This document shows positions 23,148 to 31,168 of a stretch of DNA of 34,680 bases, in pieces. This DNA comes from Acidobacteriota bacterium (GTDB lineage: Bacteria; Acidobacteriota; Terriglobia; Acidiferrales; UBA7541). The DNA is taken from assembly GCA_003224175.1 (NCBI GenBank), contig QHYQ01000185.1:1-34680 (forward strand). Reading direction: 5' to 3'. Both the position numbers and the translations under genes were made by a program. Position 1 is the stretch's first letter, and each line of letters begins with the position of its first letter. Under the pieces are notes generated by a model. It did not search any database. It saw only the letters and a list, made by a program, of their open reading frames with translations, and had not been told where the DNA came from.

Positions 23148-24344
23148 TCACAAGTTATCAAGCGCGCCCTTGATCTCCTTCCAAAGTTGCTCGGGCGGCT
23201 CACAGCCGACGGAGAGGCGCACGAACCCTTCCGGAACCTTGTCTCCCCAGCGCGCGCGCCGCTCGCCGGAAGTGTGCACGCCTCCGAAGCTCGTGGTCGG
23301 GCGAATCACTCCGCAACCATTGATAAATTTCTCGGCGGAATCCTTGTCGCTCAACGTCACGCCCAAGATCATTCCGAACCGCAGCATTTGGCTCTTGGCC
23401 ACGGCATGCGCGGGATGTGCCGGCATCCCCGGAAATTTCACCTGCTGGACCTTAGGATGGCCGGCCAAGCGCGGCGCCAGCGCCTCCGCATTGCAACACA
23501 TGCGCTCAAAGCGCACCTCCAGAGTGTCGAGGCCTCGATGGACCAGCCAGGACTCGAACGGGCCGGGAATCGCGCCGCATACTTTTCTCCAATCGCGCAC
23601 CGCGGCCATCAGGCCGGCGTGGCGCGATGCCACATGTCCGAAGACCACGTCCGAATGGCCGTTGATTGCCTTGGAGTCCGATGAAACCACGGCATCCGCG
23701 CCCAAATCGAGCGGACGCTGTCCGAGCGGTGTGGGCATGGTGTTGTCCGCAATTAGGGTGGCGCCCGCCTGCCTGGCCTTGGCCACGGCCTTGCGAAGAT
23801 CGCAGATCTCGAGACCGGGATTGGATGGCGTCTCGATCCATACCATACGAAATGCGGTGAAGTCCTGTTTGTCGAAGTCGGCCGAGGGGCAAGTGAGCAC
23901 CTTGACTCCTGCTGGCGCGAGATAGGTGTCGGCCAATACCCGCGAAGTGTAATAGGCATCTCCGGGCAAAAGTACGCGATCTCCCGGCTTGAGCTGGCTG
24001 CACAGGACCGCGGCCACAGCGGCCATTCCCGAAGGGAAAATCACGCACTCGGCGTCTTCCAGAATCGAGAGCTTTTCTTCGAGCGCGCTCCATGTTGGAT
24101 TGCCCCAACGTGCGTATTGATAAGGCCCGGCAGGATCGCCCGGAAGAAAAAAGACGCTCGAGAACACAATCGGCGGTGTGACCGGCTTCCCCGCGCGCCC
24201 GGACACGCCCAGGCCTGAGCCTTCAGTTCCATCATTCTGAAGCCGTGTTTTATATTCGGCTGTGCCGTGATGCAACGAGCGGCAGAACAATTCCTGCACG
24301 TCTTGGGTATCGAGATTTTCGGCCTGGATGTTTCGCCGAGACAT
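23148..24344 (-). CDS. cystathionine gamma-lyase/synthase family PLP enzyme
   Basis: 398 residues. ATG 24344 was chosen because GGAGGAGGA stands just upstream; the frame is open 45 codons further but without a ribosome site. PLP-fold type I, Cys/Met metabolism family: YARWGNPTWSALEEKLSILE, FPSGMAAVAAVL, the ETPSNPGLEICD strand, VIADNTM-like (LIADNTMPTPLGQRPL), the PLP lysine in SSDSKAINGHSDVV, and TTSFGGVHTSGERRARWG near the C-terminus. The last motif and the length are of the cystathionine gamma-lyase subgroup I know from Actinobacteria, though metB-type synthase cannot be excluded from sequence alone. It works in the cytoplasm in the transsulphuration pathway. It is a single gene, followed by a weak terminator. 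Confidence 0.85.
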   Translation of the reverse strand: MSRRNIQAENLDTQDVQELFCRSLHHGTAEYKTRLQNDGTEGSGLGVSGRAGKPVTPPIVFSSVFFLPGDPAGPYQYARWGNPTWSALEEKLSILEDAECVIFPSGMAAVAAVLCSQLKPGDRVLLPGDAYYTSRVLADTYLAPAGVKVLTCPSADFDKQDFTAFRMVWIETPSNPGLEICDLRKAVAKARQAGATLIADNTMPTPLGQRPLDLGADAVVSSDSKAINGHSDVVFGHVASRHAGLMAAVRDWRKVCGAIPGPFESWLVHRGLDTLEVRFERMCCNAEALAPRLAGHPKVQQVKFPGMPAHPAHAVAKSQMLRFGMILGVTLSDKDSAEKFINGCGVIRPTTSFGGVHTSGERRARWGDKVPEGFVRLSVGCEPPEQLWKEIKGALDNL

Positions 24345-24538
24345 GCTCTCCTCCTCCACACGCATCGCAATCGCGCCAGATCGCGTACACCCGTGCGGCC
24401 TGCTCGGAACAATATGTCTGAACTGTAACCGAACGCGGAAGGAAGTGTCACGCGCGGGCGTGCGCCGCGGATGTGCCAAATTGGCGGGCGATGCTGTCTG
24501 GGCTTACGCGCAAAAGAACCCGATTTACGCCGATAAGG

Positions 24539-25528
24539 CTATTGCACGAGCGTCTGCTGGCTGAAGGTGAGTTGCCATTGGCCATCGCGCTTGGCCCACA
24601 GGCGTGTGGCTCGCAGCATTTCGCCAGAGGGCGACTCCTCGTCCGCGGACATGACCGCGGCGTTGCCAAATACCCAGAGGGCCATGGAAGCAACCGCCGG
24701 CGGCAGGTCCACTTGGCCCGTGGGTCTGAAGTTACGCATGGTGGCGATACGCTGCGCTTTGTCCATTGGCTGCGCGCGGCCGGGCGTTACAAACACAACA
24801 TCGTCGCCAAGTATCCGGCTGGCGGCCCCCGCGTCGCGATCGAACACAGCTTTTTCGCCGGCCATGAACGAGGCGACAATCTCCTGCGCATCTGAGGAAA
24901 GCGGTTTGTAGGGCAACGAGTTGCAGGGATTGTCGCAGGGCGCGGGCCACTGCGCGCGGGTGACTCCGTAGCCCGCATCCTTCACTGAGGAATCCGCCGG
25001 AGACGTCTCCTGGTAGAGCAGAAGGCGCCAGCCCGAGGGGAGGCGTACCCAGACACGCGCGAAGAGCGCCGGGGCGTCATCAGGCGTAAGCCGGTGCGTG
25101 CCGGTAAGCAAGGCCACCCGCCCGTAATTCTGCAGCGTGATATTCGCGTCCGGGTTCGCGGAGAGCAGCCCGATCCGATTCACCAGATCCGATTTAGCTC
25201 TGCTGCGGCCGTCGCGATCGATCCACGTGAATTCGGGATCGAGCAAGCGTGCCGCCGCCAGGTGATCATTCGCAGCGATGGCTTGAATCAGCGCACGATC
25301 GGCTGAGCGCAGTTCCTGTTCGATAGCGGCGTTCGGCGGGCCGCCAACGATGCGTATGTCCGCCACGCTCGGCGAGGCGCCGAGATCCTCAGCGCCCAAC
25401 AAGCTTCGCTCGGCGCACACGGCAAACGGCGCCATCGCGATGAAAACCGCCTCGAGGAAAAGGGCAGGCCGCCAGAAGGATCTTGTCAGATGTAAAAGTC
25501 GTATATGCCCACGCCGAATAATTCTCAC
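24539..25528 (-). CDS. secreted protein with two NTF2-like domains, paralogue of the gene at 7598
   Basis: 329 residues from GTG 25528. The N-terminal ~40 residues contain a hydrophobic run (FWRPALFLEAVFIAMAPFAVCA) and act as signal peptide; a later Met (in IAMAPF) is a less likely start. Domain 1 (about 70-180): RSADRALIQAIAANDH, LLDPEFTWIDRDGR and RVWVRLPSGWRLLLYQET. Linker CDNPCNSLPYKP. Domain 2 (about 215-325) ends in RLWAKRDGQWQLTFSQQT. Each part has its match in the protein at 7598-8488, so the two share one family with two cysteines in the linker. Ligand or activity unknown. Confidence 0.85.
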   Translation of the reverse strand: MRIIRRGHIRLLHLTRSFWRPALFLEAVFIAMAPFAVCAERSLLGAEDLGASPSVADIRIVGGPPNAAIEQELRSADRALIQAIAANDHLAAARLLDPEFTWIDRDGRSRAKSDLVNRIGLLSANPDANITLQNYGRVALLTGTHRLTPDDAPALFARVWVRLPSGWRLLLYQETSPADSSVKDAGYGVTRAQWPAPCDNPCNSLPYKPLSSDAQEIVASFMAGEKAVFDRDAGAASRILGDDVVFVTPGRAQPMDKAQRIATMRNFRPTGQVDLPPAVASMALWVFGNAAVMSADEESPSGEMLRATRLWAKRDGQWQLTFSQQTLVQ

Positions 25529-25732
25529 GATTCTACCCGGAGGATGGATTTGTTTCTTGCGTATTACGGTCAGCCGCGGGGAGAGGCCGAACTATATCTA
25601 CTACTCTAGAGCTTACAATGCTCATCTTACACGGGATTCCTTATTGGATGAAGCGCAATCTCGACTTCCCCAACCCCGGCACACGCATGCCGGGGATCCC
25701 GGTTCCCGCTCGTGATAGGATTCCGACCCTCT

Positions 25733-26065
25733 ATGAAGACCGTCCTGCTTCTGATTTGTTCCAATATTTTCATGACCATCGCGTGGTACGGCCATCTGAA
25801 GTACCGCCGGTCGCCGCTTTTCACCGTCATCGTGGTGAGCTGGCTCATTGCCTTTGTGGAGTATTGTTTTCAGGTTCCCGCGAACCGCATCGGCTTCGGT
25901 GAATTCAGCGGATTTCAATTGAAAATCATCCAGGAAGTAATCACGCTGTGCGTGTTCACGGTGTTCGCGTGGCTCTATTTGCGCGAGGAGATCACCTGGA
26001 ATTACGGCTTGGCTTTTCTTTGTTTGTTGGGGGCTGTGGTGTTTGCTTTCTGGGGAAGATTGTAA
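25733..26065 (+). CDS. DMT-superfamily small membrane protein (DUF486 type)
   Basis: 110 residues from ATG 25733. The frame is open to 25712, but the family N-terminus is MKTVLLLICSNIFMTIAWYGHLK. Four membrane helices are visible (2-20, 30-50, 66-85, 90-108), with IGFGEFSGFQLKIIQEVITL and LREEITWNYGLAFLCLLGAVVFAFWG. That is the whole DUF486 / DMT-type membrane protein. Function unknown; small multidrug-like transporters share the fold. The ribosome site is weak. It stands alone. Confidence 0.85.
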   Translation: MKTVLLLICSNIFMTIAWYGHLKYRRSPLFTVIVVSWLIAFVEYCFQVPANRIGFGEFSGFQLKIIQEVITLCVFTVFAWLYLREEITWNYGLAFLCLLGAVVFAFWGRL

Positions 26066-26380
26066 GGTGCCGGGCGATGATCCCGTCGCAGTGTCATCGC
26101 TTCTCTCGCACTTTAGGAAGACTGCCGGTCGCTGCCCACCGGCGATTGCAACCGGCCCTACCGGACTTTTGCACTGAAACCGCGAAACTGGATTGGCAGC
26201 GAGCCGCCGATTCGCTATGCTAGTGCGCGCTGGAACTGCCGCGGTGCGCTGCAAGGGTCCCGTCCTTGGTCACAAGAGAGCGCCGAGCGCGCGCAGTTTC
26301 GTGCAACCCGTGCACCAGGATGTTGCTCTAATCCCCTGAGGTAGATACGAATTGGAAGCGAAGCTCAAAAGGAGAGTTTC
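26066..26380. other. 315-bp intergenic region with a promoter
   Basis: No gene. The one clear element is the promoter at 26193-26221, which implies a 5' leader of about 150 nt before the beta-barrel gene. Confidence 0.45.
26193..26221 (+). promoter_or_regulatory. candidate sigma-70 promoter for the outer-membrane protein gene
   Basis: TTGGCA (26193-26198, 5 of 6), 17-bp spacer, TATGCT (26216-26221, 4 of 6). It is the best promoter match I saw in the window. Confidence 0.5.
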
Positions 26381-27067
26381 TTGTCCAAACTCACGATTGG
26401 AACAATTCTGCTGCTATCTACACTGCTGTTGGGAAGCTTGAATGTTGTGCGCGCACAGGGCGTCAGCCCTTATTTTGGCTTAGGCAGCGCTACAGACACC
26501 GCGGGAAAGCCTATCAACCAGTTCGACAGTACGGGCGCACCTTGTCCGGCGGGCCAATTCTCTGACTTCCCTTTTGCCGCCGGATGCGAGCCCGGGGGCA
26601 CCATCGGCGGCGTATTTGGAGTATTTGGCGTGGACTTCATGTTCAGGCCGCACTTTGGCGTTAATGGTGAATACGCTTTCCGCTTTGCCCAGGCTAACTT
26701 CCTTCCGCAGGCAGGACTGAAGATGCGCCCTGGGTTTTACGATTTCAATGCGGTTTGGGAGCCGGTCTCCGGCACGCGCATCGTTCCCGTCGTGGAAGGC
26801 GGCATAGGCGGAGCTAAAATGGCCCTCTACGTCACCACCCCATGTTCGATCGCAAATATCAACTGCACCTATAACCAACCGGCGGGAATAAACGCGAATC
26901 ACTTTCAAGTGCATGGCGCCCTCGGCGTGAAGCTTTACGTCAAGCCGGCGCTTTTCATTAAGCCGCAGTTTGATATCCATTATGTAACCCACCTGACCGA
27001 TCAATTCGGCCGCAACTGGGTACCGGAATATACCGTTTCTGTCGGCTATACCTTCGGCGAACGTTAG
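26381..27067 (+). CDS. outer-membrane beta-barrel protein
   Basis: 228 residues from TTG 26381; AAAAGGAGAG lies at 26367-26376, so TTG is the real start. Signal peptide about 1-28 (LTIGTILLLSTLLLGSLNVVRAQG). The mature part has alternating beta-strands with aromatic ends (MFRPHFGVNGEYAFRF, MRPGFYDFNAVWEP, ALGVKLYVKPALFIKPQFDIHYV) and ends in SVGYTFGER, a fitting C-terminal strand for an eight-stranded barrel of the OmpA/OmpW-like type. Four cysteines (about 46, 60, 152 and 158) may form loop disulphides. A shorter, damaged copy follows 96 bp downstream. Confidence 0.8.
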   Translation: MSKLTIGTILLLSTLLLGSLNVVRAQGVSPYFGLGSATDTAGKPINQFDSTGAPCPAGQFSDFPFAAGCEPGGTIGGVFGVFGVDFMFRPHFGVNGEYAFRFAQANFLPQAGLKMRPGFYDFNAVWEPVSGTRIVPVVEGGIGGAKMALYVTTPCSIANINCTYNQPAGINANHFQVHGALGVKLYVKPALFIKPQFDIHYVTHLTDQFGRNWVPEYTVSVGYTFGER

Positions 27068-27163
27068 ACGCGCTATATGCTAGCGGAGAAAGCGTCCTTC
27101 GCTCCCGCCCCGAAAGAACCCTGGATCGAGATGCATAGATACGAAATTCTCAACAAGAGTTTC

Positions 27164-27573
27164 TTGTCCAAACTCACGATCCGAACAATTCCGCTGCTCT
27201 CCATTCTTCTGTTGGGAAGCGTGGATTTCCGCGCGCAAAGCGTCAGCGCCTATTTTGGCGCAGGTACGGCCAGGGACCGCGTGGGAACCAGCACGGCACA
27301 GGGCTGTCCCGCAGGGCAACTTTTCGACGGCCTAGTCTGCGAGGCCGGGCCCACTATGCGGGCGTCAGCAACACATCGAGCTTCCCTGCAGGGTCGGACA
27401 GAAATCACTTCCAGGTGCATTTTGCAGCCGGCCTGAAGATTTACGTCAGAGGGAATCTTTTCATCAAGCCGCAGTTCGATTTACACTATGCGAGGCACTT
27501 GACGGATCAATTCGGACGCAACTTGGTGCCGCAATACTCGGGTTCGGTTGGCTACACCTTCGGCGCACGCTAA
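27164..27573 (+). pseudogene. decayed tandem copy of the beta-barrel gene
   Basis: From TTG 27164 the frame reads LSKLTIRTIPLLSILLLGS..., matching the start of the gene at 26381 almost base for base (also the preceding AGAGTTTC), down to FDGLVCEAG. Then the middle of the protein (about 270 bases in the intact copy) is missing, and the match resumes in another frame from about 27358: GVSN...NHFQVHFAAGLKIYV, FIKPQFDLHYARHLTDQFGR, SVGYTFGAR and TAA at 27571. The first half ends at a stop at 27436 if read straight. The AAAGGAGAG of the intact copy is AACAAGAG here, so the ribosome site is also damaged. Confidence 0.8.
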
Positions 27574-27764
27574 CGCGACGTTATTGATCCGCGACACCAC
27601 CCTTTCCTCGGCCGGATCTTTGCGTGCCCGGCTGCTGGCTTTTCGGCTCTTTCACGCGACCGGCATCATCACTAGAATTGGAGCGCGGCGCACGAATCGC
27701 CCGGCGGCCTGAGCGGACGGCTATGGCGCCGGGAGAATAGCAAAGCTACTTACGAGAGGAAACC

Positions 27765-28229
27765 ATGGCTCCCAGACCAATCCCTGAGGGATACCACAGC
27801 GTGACGCCTTATCTGATCGTCACGGGCGCGGCCAGTGCGATTGAGTTCTATAAGCACGCTTTCGGGGCCAAAGAAGTGATGCGTATACCGCACCCCGACG
27901 GCCGCGTGGGCCACGCCGAACTGCAGATGGGCGATTCGCGCATCATGCTGGCCGACGAGTTCCCCGAGATGGGCGCTCGCAGCCCGATGTCGCTGGGTGG
28001 CACGCCCGTGAGCATCCTGCTTTATGTCGAGGACGTGGACGCAGTGACGGCGCGCGCGCTGGCGGCCGGAGCCAAAATGCTTCGGCCGGTGAAAGATCAA
28101 TTCTACGGCGACCGCACCGGCACGTTGAGCGATCCTTTCGGTCATCAGTGGACGATTGCGACCCACAAGGAGGACGTCTCCCTCGAGGAGATGCAGAAGC
28201 GCGCCGCAGCCGCCGTAAGCCAGTCCTAA
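27765..28229 (+). CDS. VOC-family protein (glyoxalase/PhnB-like)
   Basis: 154 residues. One VOC fold: GYHSVTPYLIVTGAASAIEFYKHAFGAKEVMR, then GRVGHAELQMGDSRIMLAD, PVSILLYVEDVDAVTARALAAGAK and DQFYGDRTGTLSDPFGHQWTIATH. This is the PhnB/'YnfA-like' small subgroup, with potential metal ligands His (VGHAEL) and Glu (AELQMG) and the final GHQW. No partner gene. It could act on a small molecule or be a resistance-type protein; the substrate is not predictable. Start ATG 27765 follows GAGAGGAAACC. Confidence 0.9.
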   Translation: MAPRPIPEGYHSVTPYLIVTGAASAIEFYKHAFGAKEVMRIPHPDGRVGHAELQMGDSRIMLADEFPEMGARSPMSLGGTPVSILLYVEDVDAVTARALAAGAKMLRPVKDQFYGDRTGTLSDPFGHQWTIATHKEDVSLEEMQKRAAAAVSQS

Positions 28230-28349
28230 TCCGGAACACCCATTTTTCTGAGGCTCGCCTCGAGCCTTCCCCATCTAACACTTAACCTCCCTAGCTTTTT
28301 GCGAATAAATCGAAGAGAGTCATGAAAGCCATGGTGCAAATGGATAAAA

Positions 28350-28381
28350 TTGACATTGAACGCCGGGAACAGGCATATAGG
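28350..28381 (+). promoter_or_regulatory. weak candidate promoter upstream of 28427
   Basis: TTGACA at 28350-28355 (perfect -35) and TATAGG at 28376-28381; the 20-bp spacer is too long for a standard sigma-70 promoter. Confidence 0.25.
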
Positions 28382-28426
28382 TGAGTTCCCTATCGCTTCG
28401 AGTTTCTATTTGGAGGGCTTCTGAAG

Positions 28427-29311
28427 ATGCGCATTCAGTTCGCGGGTGCCATTCTGGCTGTTGCGGGTACGCTGGCCTTTTCGTTGGTTGCCATGGCCCA
28501 GGCGCCTCAACCTCAGCAAGAAACTGGGGAACGCTGGCTGTGGAAGTATAACGGCCGTGATCGAATCGTTGGCACTGGGGGACCCGCTCCCGTTCACGAT
28601 CTGACCGGAACCTGGGCCGGGCCCCAGTCTGGGTCTGGGGTGCCGGGTCTGCCGCGGCCGGAGGTTCCTTCTTTCACCCCGATGGGCCAAAAGCTGTTCA
28701 GCGCTAACCGGCCCATCGGGAAGTACAGCCCCGCCGGCACCAACGACGCGAACTTCAGGACCTGCGATCCCTTTGGATTTCCGCGCGCCGCTCTGGACGA
28801 AATCAGGCACGTACAGTTCGGAACCATGCCGGATCGCATCGTGGTGATGTACCAATTCCAGCAGGCCTGGCGCGCAATCTGGGTGGACGGACGGGAGCTT
28901 CCCAAGAACGTAGGCGGCACGGAAAAAGGCGCGCCGGATCCGCGCTACTACGGATATTCGGTCGGCCACTGGGAGAACGATAACACGCTCGTCGTGGAGA
29001 CCACCGGCCTCGATGAAAACACCTGGCTAACGAAGAGCGGCTATCCGCACAGCGTCGATGCCCGTATAGAAGAGCGCTACACACGCACCGACCACAACGA
29101 TTTGAACGTGACCCTGACCGTGGACGATCCGAAGATTTATACCAAGCCCTTCTCGCTCGGGACGGTTTATTTCCGATGGGTCCCCGGCCAGCTCTTCGAT
29201 GAGAAGCTCTGCATTCCTTCAGACACCATCGAGTACTTGAAATCGGTTGGCGACCCGGCGGGAATGGATCCCAACATCAAGGGACCGGTCCAGCCACAGT
29301 CACAGCGATAA
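28427..29311 (+). CDS. secreted hypothetical protein of an Acidobacteria-rich family
   Basis: 294 residues with a signal peptide (about 1-25, ending AMAQA). The mature protein has HDLTGTWAGPQ, FTPMGQKLF, NDANFRTCDPFGFPRA, MYQFQQAWRAIWVDGRELP, YGYSVGHWENDNTLVVETTGLDE and THDHNDLNVTLTVDDPKIYTKP-like strands. The order 'D-L-x-G-x-W, CDP-x-G-x-PR, GYS-x-GHWE-x-D-T-L-V-V-[ED]-T' is one I know from many uncharacterised exported proteins of Acidobacteria and other soil bacteria. No catalytic residues are recognised. Start ATG 28427 follows GGAGGGCTTCTGAAG. Confidence 0.85.
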   Translation: MRIQFAGAILAVAGTLAFSLVAMAQAPQPQQETGERWLWKYNGRDRIVGTGGPAPVHDLTGTWAGPQSGSGVPGLPRPEVPSFTPMGQKLFSANRPIGKYSPAGTNDANFRTCDPFGFPRAALDEIRHVQFGTMPDRIVVMYQFQQAWRAIWVDGRELPKNVGGTEKGAPDPRYYGYSVGHWENDNTLVVETTGLDENTWLTKSGYPHSVDARIEERYTRTDHNDLNVTLTVDDPKIYTKPFSLGTVYFRWVPGQLFDEKLCIPSDTIEYLKSVGDPAGMDPNIKGPVQPQSQR

Positions 29312-29374
29312 GAGCGGCCGGCGATCGAGTTTTTTGGCGCGGCGGCGGCCCGCGCCGCATCATTTCCCTGGATT

Positions 29375-30865
29375 CTAAGAACAGCCCGCGAAATCGACTT
29401 CCTTCACTGGCACCGTCGATCCCGGAACTGCGTTCAGCGCATGACCACTCGCGTCGAGATTGATAGTCTTCGAGGAGGGCGAGCAGGATGACGTGCCGCC
29501 GCCAAGCGGAGCGAAGGCGTCCGCCCGCACCGTATAGGGCACCGCGCCGGGAAGCGGCATGGAATAGGAGATCGTTCTCGCGTTAAAAACGCCGATGCGA
29601 GGATTGCTGGCCGGCTCGATGAGCGTATAGATTGCGCAATTCGCACTCGGCGGTGCACCCGCTGGGCAGAGCGTATTCGACGCGACGGAAATGTTGGATG
29701 CCGAATTGTTTCCTCCCTCGGCGGGAATCGTCACGCCACGCGTGCCGATGTTCGGCAGATTGACGCTCTGCAGCGCAGACACGGCGGCATCAATCGAGGC
29801 GCTGCCGCCGCTTGCCGTAACCACGCCTTGAAAGCTGGTAGGCATGTTCGGAGATGTCGTCTCGATATTCACCGGAATGAGGTTGAGATTTGTTCCGCCC
29901 GGCACGTTTGCGGCGATGGTTGCGTTGTAGGCCGCTCCGCTCCCATTAATGGCCACAACCACCACGTCAAAAATCGCGCCCGGCGGTAGGGGACAAAAAT
30001 TGAAGTTGCCCGAGGAATCAGCGACCGTCTCGCGCAAGATCACGTCCGCGCCTGTCTTGTCCGGTTGCTCCAGAGCGACGAGGACGGCTCCCGTCGCGCC
30101 CACGGAGACCGGAGCGCCGCTCGTGGCATCGATAATTGTTCCGCTGATCCCAATGCTGTTTTTACTCGCCTGCCCCCCGGTGAGTGCGGGCTTGAGACGA
30201 TATTGTCCGCTTCCTTCCGGAACGATCGAAGCGCATGTGTTGAAATCAATATTGAGATCGACGTCCTGACCCGCGCCGACGGAGATGGGCCCTCCCACGA
30301 TCTGCCCCGGAGGAATTTTTAGCCCGGTGTTGGCTTGGCTCGAGAGTTGCAATTCGTGCAGGCTGCCGTCATGCAAGACGACGCAGTTGAAGCCCTGGCC
30401 GGCGCACGCGTTTGTCGGCGGCAAGGGCCCCATCGCGCCGCTATTGGGAACGAGCAGCAAGCGAATCTGCTGATACGTGCCGGCAGGCAGAGCTGCATTT
30501 CCCAGCGTCGCCAGCAGGCAGGCATTTGACGCCAGCGAGAAAAGATCGATCTGCTTGGGCGCGGAATTGAGTTGCGGCGTGAGTTCCTGCCAGCCTGCAG
30601 AATTATCGGCGGCGCTGGCGCTCATATGCGCTTGCACCGAACGAATGGTCACGTAGACATGCTCGAAACTGCCGTTCGGAAAGGCGCAGCTCGGCGGGTC
30701 ACTGAGACTTACCGTGATCGAACCAGTCCCGGAGCCGACCCCCAGAGTCGTCGTGCTTCCCCCACAACTCACGAGCGACACGGAAAGCGCCACAAAGACA
30801 GCCAAGCCGGCGAGACATCGAAGAAAGGTGCGAGACTTTATGTACTTGTGCTGGAAATTCCCCAT
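29375..30865 (-). CDS. DUF4382 lipoprotein
   Basis: 496 residues from ATG 30865 (a GGGGG run precedes it; the frame is open to 31078 but without support). Signal peptide with lipobox LVSC (Cys34), so it is a lipid-anchored envelope protein. DUF4382 domain about 46-215: GTGSITVSLSDPPSC, VYVTIRSVQAHMS, QIDLFSL and LPAGTYQQIRLLLVP. A carboxypeptidase-regulatory-like beta module follows (about 225-310, SGTIIDATSGAPVSVGATG ... GNFNFCPLPPG), then further beta repeats to the end. These proteins are typical of Acidobacteria/Bacteroidetes surfaces; their role is unknown. It stands alone, 57 bp after the convergent gene. Confidence 0.85.
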   Translation of the reverse strand: MGNFQHKYIKSRTFLRCLAGLAVFVALSVSLVSCGGSTTTLGVGSGTGSITVSLSDPPSCAFPNGSFEHVYVTIRSVQAHMSASAADNSAGWQELTPQLNSAPKQIDLFSLASNACLLATLGNAALPAGTYQQIRLLLVPNSGAMGPLPPTNACAGQGFNCVVLHDGSLHELQLSSQANTGLKIPPGQIVGGPISVGAGQDVDLNIDFNTCASIVPEGSGQYRLKPALTGGQASKNSIGISGTIIDATSGAPVSVGATGAVLVALEQPDKTGADVILRETVADSSGNFNFCPLPPGAIFDVVVVAINGSGAAYNATIAANVPGGTNLNLIPVNIETTSPNMPTSFQGVVTASGGSASIDAAVSALQSVNLPNIGTRGVTIPAEGGNNSASNISVASNTLCPAGAPPSANCAIYTLIEPASNPRIGVFNARTISYSMPLPGAVPYTVRADAFAPLGGGTSSCSPSSKTINLDASGHALNAVPGSTVPVKEVDFAGCS

Positions 30866-31168
30866 GATCAGCCCCCAACGCGAATCAAGATGTACCGGAG
30901 TGAGACGAGGCGCCTGGGCGGGGATAACGACGCGCTGGAATTGTAGGAAGCTTACTCCGGGGCCGTCAAGCGCGGCTGCGCCCGCATGCAGATTTGCGGC
31001 AGAAAAATGGCGAAGCGCCGGCGAACTCACGGAGCGGCAACCCTCTCTGCCTCCGGCGAGTTCTGTCCTCATGGCCACCCGGCGCCGCAGATGGCCGTGG
31101 CAGCCAATCAGTGCACGCTGTGCGCGCCGGGCGAATCGAGCACCGTTTTCCCGGCAGACAATTAGAGG
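30866..31168. other. 303-bp gap upstream of the DUF4382 gene
   Basis: Holds the leader and promoter of the DUF4382 gene and the end of the TPS gene. No gene, no strong hairpin and no clear promoter boxes seen. Confidence 0.35.
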
